NCBI GenBank assembly: GCA_018970765.1
Contig: JAGWVT010000008.1
Location: 1 to 55,177, forward strand
DNA: 55,177 nt
From: Actinomycetales bacterium
GTDB taxonomy: Bacteria > Actinomycetota > Actinomycetes > S36-B12
Direction of reading: 5' to 3'
In this document: piece by piece, positions 16,861 to 25,590 of the stretch
Layout: each line of letters starts with the position of its first letter
Numbering within the stretch: the first letter of the stretch is position 1
The notes under the pieces: generated by a model
What the model was told of the DNA's origin: nothing
Seen by the model: only the letters and a program-made list of their open reading frames with translations
Databases searched by the model: none
Position numbers and translations under genes: made by a program

Positions 16861-18360
16861 CTACGCCAACGGCACCGTCAGGGTGACGGCAACGCCACCA
16901 CCAGATCCGTTTTCCACGGTTACTTGGCCGGCACACTGCTCCTCGATGAGTGACTGAACGATCTGCAGCCCCAGCCCAGGGGTGAAGTCGGTTGGTAGGC
17001 CCAGGCCGTCATCAGTGATGCGGGCAACAACGCTTGACCCCCCACCGGTTGACGCCTGCCCACTTCCTTGATCTGCAGTTTCCGCAATTACCGAAACGAC
17101 ACCGAGTTCCAATTGGATGTGTGCTGCGGCAGCGTGCTCAACCGCATTCTGCAGGACTTCGGCGCACGCCATGGCCAGGGGCATGGCCACGTCCGTGGCG
17201 AGCATTCCGGAACTTGCCGTGCTTGCTGTGCTTCCAGTTCGCTGGATCGAGGGGCCCTGCTGACCACCGGCGCCAGTTGCAAATGCCGGCGCCAGTTCCC
17301 GCACGACCTGAATGATGCGATCGGCAACTTCGTCGAAGTTAACGTGATCCCCGGGTTCCGCCGATAGCGCCTCGTGCACCACCGCGATCGCGGCAATCCG
17401 CAGTTCGGCCTCGACGAGGGCATTTCGCGTGTCCTCATGATGCGCGCGCCGAGCCTGCAGGCGAAGCAGTGCCGCAACGGTCTGCAGGTTGTTTTTCACA
17501 CGATGATGGATCTCGCGGATCGTGGCGTCCTTGGAGAGCAGGGCGCGCTCGCGTCGACGTAACTCGGTGACATCCCGTACGAGGATCAGCGCACCTGAAC
17601 CACGTCCTGGCACTCGGGAACTGTGTACTCGAATAGGGATACCTTGGAGCAGCAGAGTTGCTTCGGCATTCTCAATCTGGGCTCGTCCCGCAGCGTGCCC
17701 ACTGGCCACCTCGGACAGGCCCTCGTCAATAGCCCCGGGCCGATGCGCAAGGCGAACCAGCGTGTCGCGCAGGTCGCGACCCACCACATCCACAGCGAGG
17801 CCCAGCCTTCGTAGTGCGCTGACGGCATTTGGGCTCGCGTACCCCACCCGCCCTTGATCATCGAGGCGAACCAGGCCGTCGCCAACGCGGGGACCATCGA
17901 GGTCTGCGCCAAGGGTGCTCCTCGTCGGGAAATCACCGCTGACCAGCATGGCGAAGAGGTCCTCGGCGGTGTGCTGGTAGACCTCCTCCAGTTGACCGGC
18001 AACGCGGGGGTTCGGCGACCCATGCCGGGCCACCACCGCAATCACACGTCCAGCACGAGTGATCGGGAATGCGGTGGAATCCGCGGTACCCACCGATAGG
18101 GCACGATCCAGAGTCGGATCAGCACCACGCGGCAGGAATGAGCCCACGACATCGTCGGGCACGGTGGTCGGTGCTGTCGTAGGGCGGACGAAGGCCGCTG
18201 CCACCAACCCCGCAGCGTTCCAAGTCGGCAGCCAGAGCACCAGGTCGCTCATGGAAAGATCAGCCAGCAGCGACCATTCGGCGATCAGTGCTTGCAACCA
18301 AGCAACCTCGTCATCGCCAAGGTCGGTGCGTTCCTCGGCCAATGCCGACAGCCGTGCCAT
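16861..18360 (-). CDS. pdtaS: Cytoplasmic sensor histidine kinase, PdtaS type
   Basis: This is a soluble HisKA_2/HWE-like two-component kinase of 499 residues. Domains in order are a GAF-like sensor (about 1-145), a PAS domain (about 155-265), a dimerisation/phosphoacceptor helix with EIHHRVKNNLQTVAALL (acceptor His285 or His286), and an HATPase domain with N-box AEVLQNAVEHA (about 400-410) and G-boxes DDGLGLP and GLGLQIV. This matches PdtaS (Rv3220c), which signals to the RNA-binding antiterminator PdtaR; pdtaR is not in the window. Two Gly/Ser/Thr-rich inserts (about 363-385 and 431-443) within the ATPase domain are unusual. It is convergent with whiB1. Confidence 0.92.
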   Translation of the reverse strand: MARLSALAEERTDLGDDEVAWLQALIAEWSLLADLSMSDLVLWLPTWNAAGLVAAAFVRPTTAPTTVPDDVVGSFLPRGADPTLDRALSVGTADSTAFPITRAGRVIAVVARHGSPNPRVAGQLEEVYQHTAEDLFAMLVSGDFPTRSTLGADLDGPRVGDGLVRLDDQGRVGYASPNAVSALRRLGLAVDVVGRDLRDTLVRLAHRPGAIDEGLSEVASGHAAGRAQIENAEATLLLQGIPIRVHSSRVPGRGSGALILVRDVTELRRRERALLSKDATIREIHHRVKNNLQTVAALLRLQARRAHHEDTRNALVEAELRIAAIAVVHEALSAEPGDHVNFDEVADRIIQVVRELAPAFATGAGGQQGPSIQRTGSTASTASSGMLATDVAMPLAMACAEVLQNAVEHAAAAHIQLELGVVSVIAETADQGSGQASTGGGSSVVARITDDGLGLPTDFTPGLGLQIVQSLIEEQCAGQVTVENGSGGGVAVTLTVPLA

Positions 18361-18476
18361 GCGTGGCAGTGTAGAAGCCGTGCCAGGATCTGCTCGAGAT
18401 GACAGTGCCCCTCGCCGTCATAGACGCCATGTTCACCATGCTCGTCCTTGACGCCACGTAGGAAAGGAGAGCGACG

Positions 18477-20192
18477 TTGTCTGAACCTGTGCCGACCGAG
18501 CCCTTACATGGTGGCATCCATGCCATGGCTGCCGCACGCGCAGCCGGTGTGGACTTACTCTTCACGCTCAGCGGAGCCCACGTCTTTCCCCTCTACGACG
18601 CTGCTGTTGGTGGCCGCGACCTTGTCCAGCAGGCCACCTCAAACCGGGCCGCACAGTACGCCGGACCGGTTCGACTCATCGATGTGCGTCATGAGCAGAC
18701 GGCGGTCTTCGCGGCGGAAGCGGTGGGCAAACTCACTCGTCGAGCCGGACTGGCCGCGCTCACGGCAGGCCCGGGTATCACCAATGGAGTCAGCGCGATG
18801 GCGGGTGCGCAGCTCAACGGTTCGCCACTGGTGGTCATCGGTGGTCGTGCACCGAACTTTCGCTGGGGGTCCGGAGCGCTACAGGAATTGGATCATCCGC
18901 CAATTCTGCAGACCATTACCAAGCGCTCCTGGACCGTGCACGACCCGGCGCTCATCCACACCGAGGTCGCTGGGGCTTTCCGCCTCGCCAACAGTGCGCA
19001 CCGTGGTCCGGTATTCCTGGACATACCGATGGACGTACTCTTCACGCCCGCTGGCGCGGAATCCGCCACGCCAGTTGATGAACAACCGGCCGAAGTTGAC
19101 CACGAGTCTTTGCGCGTAGCCGCGCGTGCAATTGCAGGCGCCGCGCATCCGGTGATCGTCCTTGGCTCGGACACCTGGCAGGGCGGCGCCGAAGGTGCCG
19201 CGGCCGACTTTGTGCACGAACTGGGGATTCCCGCCATTGCCAATGGCATGGGCCGTGGAATCCTGGCTCCCAACGATCCACTTCTGGTTACTCGCGCTCG
19301 CTCCACGGCCTTCAAGGGGTGCGACCTAGTGATCGTGGTCGGCACGCCTCTGGACTTCCGCCTCAATTACGGGCAATTCGGTGATACGGCATCCGATCGA
19401 CGCCCCACCGTGGTGCACCTGGTGGATCATCCGGCGCAGGCTGCGGCACATGTCGACACCATCACGTTGGCAGCCGACCTGGCGGCCAGCCTGGCCGCAT
19501 TGACCTCCGCGGTGCAGGCAGATCGACGTGGCACAGCACCGCGCGCAGACTGGTCAGCCTGGGCGCAGCAACTCGCTGACGAAACTGCATCAGCGCGCCT
19601 GAATGATCGCTCAGTCATGGACAGCTCCGCCAGGCCGATTCATCCCGCCGCGGTCTATGGCGCACTGCTCCCGCGCCTAACCGAGGATGCCGTCGTGATC
19701 GGAGACGGTGGAGACTTCGTCTCATTCGCCGGCAAGTACATCGAACCAGCGCGACCGGGCCACTGGCTGGATCCAGGGCCCTATGGCTGTTTGGGCACCG
19801 GACCGGGATACGCCATGGCCGCCGCGCTCACTCATCCAGGGTCACCAATCTTTCTTCTCGCTGGTGACGGAGCCCTCGGTTTTTCATTCCTCGACCTGCA
19901 GTCAATGGTCACTCATCGCCTCCCCGTCGTCATCATCGTCGGCAATAACTCAGGTTGGGCCTTGGAGCGCCATCCGATGCGCATGCTCTATGGGTACGAC
20001 GTCATTGCTGATCTACCCGACACCAACTACGCACAGTTGATGGTCGACCTCGGTGGTGCTGGCGAGCGTATAGAGGCTGCCGACGAACTCGGGCCCGCCA
20101 TTGACCGAGCCATGGCTCACGGTCTACCGACACTCATTGACGTGCGCACCGATCCGGAGATTGCTTACCCACGCAGCACAACTGGCATTTGA
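18477..20192 (+). CDS. ilvG: IlvG-like acetolactate synthase / ThDP-dependent enzyme
   Basis: This is a thiamine-diphosphate enzyme of 571 residues, starting at TTG 18477 behind a GGAAAGGAG site. The catalytic Glu73 is in DVRHEQTAVFAAEA, the FAD/central domain is in the middle, and the ThDP motif runs from GDGALGFSFLD to VGNNSGWALE (about 461-492). Resemblance is best to mycobacterial IlvG (Rv1820), which was proposed as a catabolic or accessory acetolactate synthase without a small subunit; no ilvN is nearby. Relative to the usual pattern, about 20 residues are inserted at 44-64, before the Glu motif. Oxalyl-CoA decarboxylase or a lyase of the same superfamily remains possible. It is convergent with the urease-like operon (21 nt between stops). 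Confidence 0.78.
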   Translation: MSEPVPTEPLHGGIHAMAAARAAGVDLLFTLSGAHVFPLYDAAVGGRDLVQQATSNRAAQYAGPVRLIDVRHEQTAVFAAEAVGKLTRRAGLAALTAGPGITNGVSAMAGAQLNGSPLVVIGGRAPNFRWGSGALQELDHPPILQTITKRSWTVHDPALIHTEVAGAFRLANSAHRGPVFLDIPMDVLFTPAGAESATPVDEQPAEVDHESLRVAARAIAGAAHPVIVLGSDTWQGGAEGAAADFVHELGIPAIANGMGRGILAPNDPLLVTRARSTAFKGCDLVIVVGTPLDFRLNYGQFGDTASDRRPTVVHLVDHPAQAAAHVDTITLAADLAASLAALTSAVQADRRGTAPRADWSAWAQQLADETASARLNDRSVMDSSARPIHPAAVYGALLPRLTEDAVVIGDGGDFVSFAGKYIEPARPGHWLDPGPYGCLGTGPGYAMAAALTHPGSPIFLLAGDGALGFSFLDLQSMVTHRLPVVIIVGNNSGWALERHPMRMLYGYDVIADLPDTNYAQLMVDLGGAGERIEAADELGPAIDRAMAHGLPTLIDVRTDPEIAYPRSTTGI

Positions 20193-20213
20193 CGACTCCA
20201 GTTGGGGGTCGCT

Positions 20214-21866
20214 TCACCAGAAGTGCAGGCGCGATATCGGCACCTGAGCAACTGGCTGCCCCTGTAGTGGCAGGTCATCGAAGGTCACCCGCGATCCATC
20301 CGGGGATACCTGCACCTGCCCTAGGACGCCGTGACGCACCATGTCGCGACCGCGCACTGATCGACAGTGACGAACCGCAATGCACTGACGCGAGCCAAGA
20401 ACATCGGTAGGCGCACCGTCGGCAACTGCTGCCTCATTCGTAATCACCCGGGAGAGGTCGACGGGGGCTGCGCCGAGCGCGCCGAACTGTTCGATGATCT
20501 GGACCGGCTCGGCATCCGGGATCGAGGCGTTCGGATCACCACTGACACCCCAGGCTGGGAAACCCGCCTTCAAAACGAGCCATGGCTTGGCCGCAAAGCG
20601 CTGTGGTTCCCACAGCACGATGTCAGCCAGTTGGCCGGGAGCCAGCTTGCCGACTTCGTGGCTCAAACCGTGGGTCAGTGCCGGGTTGATGGTGATCTTT
20701 GCGAGATACCGAAGGATTCGCTCGTTGTCGTCACTGGCGGCCAGGTCATGCTCGTCGCGCTGAATACTGGCCAGGGCAAAGGTGCGCCACCAGGTTTCCC
20801 CTGCCCTCCCCATGCCCTGTGCATCCGATGAGGTCATCGCAATAACACCCAGATCGTGCAGGCGGTTCTCCGCAGCCATGGTGACACCGCGTACCCGGGC
20901 GCGCGCAATTCGGCGGTCGGCATCGCGTGCCGCGTTCATGCCGTGCACCAGCAGGATCATGTCGAGATGTTCGGCTACCGCATTGCTGCCATAGGGCAGT
21001 GTCGGGTTCGTGGACGAGGCAAGCACGTGATCGTGGCCGGCCAGCTCAAGGACATCCGGCGCATGACCACCACCGCAACCTTCCACATGAAAGGCGTGGA
21101 TCACCCGCCCATCCAGAACCGCCAGAGTGTCCTGTACAGACAGCGTTTCGTTGAGACCGTCAGTGTGCAGGGCCACCTGCACGTCGACCTGTTCGGCGAC
21201 GCGCAGCGCCGTGTCGAGCGTACTGAGCGTGGCGCCGGTGTCCTCGTGCACCTTGAACCCGCAGGCCAAGCCCACGATCGCCTCATTCAGCACGGCACTT
21301 GATGAGGACGAAGCCCGCCCGAGGATGCCGATGTTCATCGGGAACGCCGCCATAGATCGAAGGGCCTGCTGCAGGTACGCGGGTGCGCTCAGTCCAACTC
21401 CCCAGACCGGACCCGCCTCCTGGGTGAGGACCGTGGTCACGCCCGATGCCAGTTCGGCATGGAAGACCCGTGGCGTGATGCTGTGCACGTGGGTATCGAT
21501 TCCACCCGGTGTAGCAATGAGGCCGTCCCCGGGAATGACGATGGTGCCCGAGCCAACAACCACGTCGATGGCATCAGCGGTGGCCGGGTTCCCCGCCTTA
21601 CCAATTGCGCTGATCCGGCCGTCTTTGATCCCGATGCTGGCGACCTGGATGCCCTGCTGGGCATCCAGGACCACAACATTGGTGATCACGACATCGCAGG
21701 ACTGTGCCGCCCCAACCGGAGCCAGCGCAATCCCGTCCCGACCCGTCTTGCCGAATCCAATCCGAAACTCGTCGTGACGATCGTCGACGCGTTGGGGGAT
21801 TCGTAAGCGCAAACCGGTGTCACCGAGGACGAGCAGATCGCCGGCTCGTGGCCCAAAGTCATCCAT
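20214..21866 (-). CDS. ureC: Divergent urease alpha subunit (urease-like amidohydrolase)
   Basis: This dinuclear nickel amidohydrolase homologue has 550 residues against about 567 for UreC. Metal-ligand positions are kept: His126 and His128 (GGIDTHVHSI), the carbamylated Lys205 (GFKVHED), His234, His260 and Asp348. Substrate-side His207, His308 and Arg324 are kept too. The flap cysteine next to His308 is Val307, the Ala after the Asp is Gly351, and the near-invariant loop TGP...ATTCTPG is replaced by AGPVWGVGLSAPA and is about four residues shorter. The C-terminus ends LHFW instead of the usual YFLF. The start overlaps the fused gamma-beta gene. No accessory ureDEFG is in the window. It is the last gene of a Pot-type transporter operon, so the substrate may not be urea. 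Pipelines will call it urease alpha. Confidence 0.85.
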   Translation of the reverse strand: MDDFGPRAGDLLVLGDTGLRLRIPQRVDDRHDEFRIGFGKTGRDGIALAPVGAAQSCDVVITNVVVLDAQQGIQVASIGIKDGRISAIGKAGNPATADAIDVVVGSGTIVIPGDGLIATPGGIDTHVHSITPRVFHAELASGVTTVLTQEAGPVWGVGLSAPAYLQQALRSMAAFPMNIGILGRASSSSSAVLNEAIVGLACGFKVHEDTGATLSTLDTALRVAEQVDVQVALHTDGLNETLSVQDTLAVLDGRVIHAFHVEGCGGGHAPDVLELAGHDHVLASSTNPTLPYGSNAVAEHLDMILLVHGMNAARDADRRIARARVRGVTMAAENRLHDLGVIAMTSSDAQGMGRAGETWWRTFALASIQRDEHDLAASDDNERILRYLAKITINPALTHGLSHEVGKLAPGQLADIVLWEPQRFAAKPWLVLKAGFPAWGVSGDPNASIPDAEPVQIIEQFGALGAAPVDLSRVITNEAAVADGAPTDVLGSRQCIAVRHCRSVRGRDMVRHGVLGQVQVSPDGSRVTFDDLPLQGQPVAQVPISRLHFW

Positions 21867-22599
21867 CGGAGCGGCTTCGAAGGCGCATCACAGCAGCAAC
21901 CGCCTGCTCGGCGGTTGCCAGGTCGTTGGTCTCCACGCCATCAACAATGTCCAGGTACCCGCAGGCACGCAAGGCGGTCAGTGCGCGATCACGCACTTCA
22001 GGACTATCCAGTGGTCCATCCACTAATCCGGTATTACCTACCATGACGCGTGAGCCGCCTATCTCAGTGATGGACAGCGTGATGGAAGAGCCTGCTTCGA
22101 TCCACAGCACATCACCGGTGGCCAGCGCCGGGCGCATGCCGAATGCGGCCGCTCGATCCAATCGCAGTCTCGGGTTCACCTCTGCTAGGTGAATATGTGA
22201 ACTAATGCCAATGGGTGTGGCCGCTTCGTTCGTGATCACCACATCGGCGACCGGGTTGGGTCGAACATCATCAGCCGTTTCGTCAGGTGGTGTCACCAGG
22301 CCGAAGGGGTCGGTGACGACCACCAGTCGCATGCCATCATCAAATCGCGCTTCCACACGAACCTGGTCGACGACGCTGGGAACACCGGCCAGCACTTCGT
22401 CGGCGCGTAGAACCCGGCCCGCTCGTTCCCTGACCTCGTCAAGGGACAGACCATCCCGAGCCCACTCGCAGATCGCGTCAGCAATCAGCGCCACTGACTC
22501 GGGAACATTCAGCAGCAGTCCACGTGCCCGCCGTGCTCGTGCCAGCTCAGCCTGCGTGAACAGCAGGAGTCGATCGGCCTCACCCGGCGTCAACGGCAT
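21859..22599 (-). CDS. ureAB: Fused urease gamma-beta subunit (UreAB-like)
   Basis: This is a structural subunit that assembles with the alpha-like protein. It has 246 residues. Residues 1 to about 102 are the gamma domain (opening MPLTPGEADRLLLFTQAELA, with VPESVALIADAICEWARDG), and about 130-210 are the beta domain (SSHIHLAEVNPRLRLDRAAAFGMR, AGSSITLSITEIGG). The beta motif normally reads GSHYHFFEVN, so it is substituted like the alpha subunit. The extra C-terminal helix (about 215-246) goes beyond the standard beta end and could mediate assembly. Gamma-beta fusion also occurs in Helicobacter UreA and some actinobacteria. It starts 12 nt after ytcJ ends and overlaps the alpha gene by 8 nt. 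Confidence 0.87.
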   Translation of the reverse strand: MPLTPGEADRLLLFTQAELARARRARGLLLNVPESVALIADAICEWARDGLSLDEVRERAGRVLRADEVLAGVPSVVDQVRVEARFDDGMRLVVVTDPFGLVTPPDETADDVRPNPVADVVITNEAATPIGISSHIHLAEVNPRLRLDRAAAFGMRPALATGDVLWIEAGSSITLSITEIGGSRVMVGNTGLVDGPLDSPEVRDRALTALRACGYLDIVDGVETNDLATAEQAVAAVMRLRSRSDG

Positions 22600-22611
22600 G
22601 CTTGATCCGCG

Positions 22612-24249
22612 TCAACGACCAGTGAACGTGCGCCGTCCGGCCCGCCAGGTTCCAATCACCGGAATTGCATCGATGGTCATCGGCGCAACCTGGCGAGGAT
22701 CTGCTCCAAGAAGGACGAGATCGGCAATGGCTCCCGGTCGAATGACACCGGCATCATCTCGCCCGGCCTGGAAGGCAACACCGGTGGTGTAGCAGGAGAG
22801 TGCTTCATCGACGCTGATGCACTCCTGCGGCACCCAGGCGGGAGCATCCGCGGTGATCTGCCGGGTGACGGCAACTTGAATGCCATCCAGTGGCGCATAG
22901 GTAGTGACCGGCCAGTCACTGCCGAAAGACACTGGTGCCCCGGCCTTCAGCAGGGTGGCGGTCTGGAACTGACGGTTTGTGCGCTCGGTGCCCAGCCGCG
23001 GCTCGGAGAGTTCGTACTGCCAGGCATCCCACTTTGACCAATAGGGCTCGAAGTTCCCAATGATCCCGAGTTCCGCGAACCGTGAAAGGTCTGCTTGGTC
23101 TACAAGTTGCGTATGGGCGATGACCCAGCGACGATCCCGCGTGGGATTACGAAGTCCTGCTGCCTCCATCGCGTCCAGCGCGTTGCGAACGCCGGCATCA
23201 CCGATGGCGTGGATGTGCGCAGTGAAGCCTAGGGCATCGATTGCGGTGACGGCCTCGATGAGTTCGCTGGGTTCCCAGTTAGGCAGACCCTTGGAGTGTG
23301 GGCAGTCGCAGTATGGCTCAAGCATGGCGGCGGTCCCGGACTCCACAACGCCGTCAGCGAAGAATTTGATCGTGCCAGCAGTAAGTTGCCCGCCACCTTC
23401 TGCGGCCACCCGCTCCCGGGAATGGCGAAAACCGGCGAGCTGATTACGCCAATTATTGGGATCGCACCACAGGGCTAGGTCGGCTCCGAAGTCAAGTGCG
23501 CCAGCCTGATACGCCTCCAACCAGGTGCTGACCTCAGTTTCCTCGACCCAAGCATCCTGCACCCAGGTCAGGCCTGCCGAGGCGAAGCAGTCCGATGCGT
23601 ACTGCAGTGCGGCGATGCGACTTGCCCGCGGTACCTCTGGCAGCAGCTCATAGACCGGGCGCCAGGCTCCCCACTCGCGCAACGTCCCGGTCGGGGCACC
23701 CGCATCGTCAAGAACGATCTCGCCGTCGTGGGGCTGAAGCACCCCTACGCCGTAGCCGGCACGACGCAACGCCTCAGAGTTCACCCAGACGGTGTGATAG
23801 TCCGTTGCCCGAAGTACCACGGGCCGATCCGGCACCTGCTCATCAAGCCAACTGGCATAGAAGATGCCACCCGGTGCCAGCGTGTGATCGAAGCCTTCTC
23901 CACGAACCCAGGTGGCCTCAGGGTGTTCCCGCGCCCACCGCCCAACTGATGCTGCGATCTCCTGTGGATTGGCGGCATCGCGCACCGGTGCAAGTTGCTG
24001 TTCCAAGCCGCCGAAGAGTGCGTGCACGTGGCCATCTCCGAATGCCGGGGCGAGAAAGGCTCCGGAGGCATCAACGACTTCGTCAGCAGCAAATGCCCGC
24101 GCGGTCGCACCAAGTGCAGCCACCCGACCATTGCGCACTAGGACCGCGTCACTGGTCGCATAAGCACCTGACGGCAGTCGCTGGCCGGTCCATACCGTGC
24201 AGTTCTCGATGCGCAGGTTGGGCGTTTTCGCAACCGGCTCGGCAGTCAT
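22612..24249 (-). CDS. YtcJ-like metal-dependent amidohydrolase (Amidohydro_3)
   Basis: This is an amidohydrolase of 545 residues, cytoplasmic. The start is the ATG at 24249, set by GGAGGAG a few bases upstream; a GTG four codons earlier is inside that site. Metal motifs are GDGHVHALFGG (His74, His76), IHAIGDAGVRNA and SFGSDWPV, with the family signature HTVWVNSEALRRAG. The YtcJ family acts on N-acyl or N-formyl amines, enamides or exocyclic amides; the exact substrate is unknown. It lies between the substrate-binding protein gene and the urease-like genes in one operon, so it probably performs one of two successive hydrolytic steps on the imported compound. A stem-loop precedes it. Confidence 0.88.
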   Translation of the reverse strand: MTAEPVAKTPNLRIENCTVWTGQRLPSGAYATSDAVLVRNGRVAALGATARAFAADEVVDASGAFLAPAFGDGHVHALFGGLEQQLAPVRDAANPQEIAASVGRWAREHPEATWVRGEGFDHTLAPGGIFYASWLDEQVPDRPVVLRATDYHTVWVNSEALRRAGYGVGVLQPHDGEIVLDDAGAPTGTLREWGAWRPVYELLPEVPRASRIAALQYASDCFASAGLTWVQDAWVEETEVSTWLEAYQAGALDFGADLALWCDPNNWRNQLAGFRHSRERVAAEGGGQLTAGTIKFFADGVVESGTAAMLEPYCDCPHSKGLPNWEPSELIEAVTAIDALGFTAHIHAIGDAGVRNALDAMEAAGLRNPTRDRRWVIAHTQLVDQADLSRFAELGIIGNFEPYWSKWDAWQYELSEPRLGTERTNRQFQTATLLKAGAPVSFGSDWPVTTYAPLDGIQVAVTRQITADAPAWVPQECISVDEALSCYTTGVAFQAGRDDAGVIRPGAIADLVLLGADPRQVAPMTIDAIPVIGTWRAGRRTFTGR

Positions 24250-24271
24250 GGTCTCCTCCACTTCACGTTAA

Positions 24272-24327
24272 AAGTCCGAGGTGGCGGCCAGGCTTGGGAC
24301 CCGACCGCCACCGACCACCTGGGACTT
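24272..24327 (-). terminator. Intercistronic stem-loop between the binding-protein gene and ytcJ
   Basis: On the minus-strand transcript an outer AAGTCC/GGACTT pairing (24322-24327 with 24272-24277) encloses a perfect 8-bp GGTGGCGG/CCGCCACC stem (24305-24312 with 24280-24287), and TTTT follows the outer arm. It lies after the stop of the substrate-binding protein gene and before the amidohydrolase. It may stop part of the transcripts or protect the 3' end, giving more binding protein than downstream enzymes. Confidence 0.55.
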
Positions 24328-24335
24328 GGTGTGCC

Positions 24336-25511
24336 CTACTTCTTGAAGTTGGTCCACACCTGGTCGTACAGGTCAATTGCTTCGACCGGGCAGCCAGGAA
24401 CCGGCTTTGCCAGCGCCTTCGCCTCTTCCGGCATCACGACCGCGGGGTTTCCGCTGAGCTCGGAGACCATGAAGGCATCCGATCCGGTAATGCCGTTGTC
24501 GTAGCCGACGAAGTTCGTGGCCTCGCCGATATTGGCCGGATCCATCATCCAGTTGATGAAGATCTTGGCGTTATCGACATTCTGCGCGCCCACGGGAATC
24601 GCGAAATTGTCCTGCCAGAGCGTGATGCCCTCCTTGGGGTACACATACTGCAGGTTCGGGTTATCCGCCTGGGCCCTCGTGAAGGCTCCGTTCCACATCA
24701 TGTGCATGGTCTGCTCACCGGACGCCATTCGGCCGATGACGCCATCGGAATTGATGACCGCGACACCGGGCTTCCAGCCGGCCAGCAACTCCTCAACTTT
24801 GACGTAGTCATCCTTGTTGAGCGAGCAGGGTTGCGCGCCCACTGCGCGAAGGGCCGCGTGGATCACCTCGACCTGGTCGTTCAGCGTGCCGATCTTGCCA
24901 ACCGCTGGGCTATCCGGCGAGAAGAAGTCCGCCCAAGAGGTCACTTCAGCGCCTACCTTGGTCGGGTCATAGGCAATGCCCGTCGTGCCGTACATATATG
25001 GCGCGGTGTATTGCCGACCCTGGTCGAAGTAGACGTCCAGGAATTCCGGCTTGATGTTGGCGCCATTCGGGAATGACGACGGTGCAACATCCTGCAGCAG
25101 TCCAAGTTCCACCATCTGCGCCACCATGTAGTCGCTCGGCACGATCACGTCGTAGTTAGCGCCGCCGGCTTGCAGCTTGGCCAGCATGGTCTCATTCGAG
25201 TCGTAGTTGTCGAGATTCACCTTGATCCCGGTCTCCGACTCGAAGCGCTTGAGCAGATCCGGTGAGATGTAGTCCGTCCAGTTGTACAGATTTAGTTCAC
25301 CACCATTAGGTGTCGGGAAGTCCGCCGCTACGGCTTCCGGTGAGGCGGCCGCGGCGCTTGAGGCCGGCGCAGCCGCGGACTCCGCCGCCGACTCCATCGT
25401 CGTTTCGCCACCACAGGCCGTCAGCATGAGTGCCGCTGCGGCAATCAAGGCGGTGGCCGCCACGACCGGTGTACGCCTGCGCGTAATGGCAGGCAAGGTG
25501 CTTAGTTTCAT
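24336..25511 (-). CDS. potD: Spermidine/putrescine-type ABC transporter substrate-binding lipoprotein
   Basis: This is a periplasm-side solute-binding lipoprotein of 391 residues. The ATG at 25511 gives an Arg-rich start, a hydrophobic stretch and the lipobox LTAC (Cys about 33); an upstream ATG adds 24 residues before the signal and is unlikely. An Ala/Ser/Glu-rich tether (about 38-65) precedes the type 2 periplasmic binding fold opening with LNLYNWTDYISPDLLKRFE, the PotD/PotF signature. Later segments (KLQAGGANYDVIVPSDYMV, GTTGIAYDPTKVG) also fit. PotD-type proteins bind polyamines, and relatives bind opines or other amines. The pocket residues cannot be settled from sequence, so the ligand is open. 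A stem-loop follows. Confidence 0.88.
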   Translation of the reverse strand: MKLSTLPAITRRRTPVVAATALIAAAALMLTACGGETTMESAAESAAAPASSAAAASPEAVAADFPTPNGGELNLYNWTDYISPDLLKRFESETGIKVNLDNYDSNETMLAKLQAGGANYDVIVPSDYMVAQMVELGLLQDVAPSSFPNGANIKPEFLDVYFDQGRQYTAPYMYGTTGIAYDPTKVGAEVTSWADFFSPDSPAVGKIGTLNDQVEVIHAALRAVGAQPCSLNKDDYVKVEELLAGWKPGVAVINSDGVIGRMASGEQTMHMMWNGAFTRAQADNPNLQYVYPKEGITLWQDNFAIPVGAQNVDNAKIFINWMMDPANIGEATNFVGYDNGITGSDAFMVSELSGNPAVVMPEEAKALAKPVPGCPVEAIDLYDQVWTNFKK

Positions 25512-25590
25512 CCTCGTCAACCTCTCTTTTGATGGTGCCCGATGGTGCTTTGGTGTCGTGTCGGTAGATCGCTCAGCAGGCATGCCAACG

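Noticed and set aside
20214..22599. Ordinary urease operon
   Set aside because: Flap cysteine and the ATTCTPG loop are changed, ureDEFG are absent from the window, and the genes are joined to an amine importer and a YtcJ protein; a plain urease call would hide this.
23595..25076. Long plus-strand open frame (about 490 codons) opposite ytcJ and the PotD-like gene
   Set aside because: It is antisense to two well-supported genes, rich in Arg, Pro and His with no recognisable domain, typical of shadow frames in high-GC DNA.
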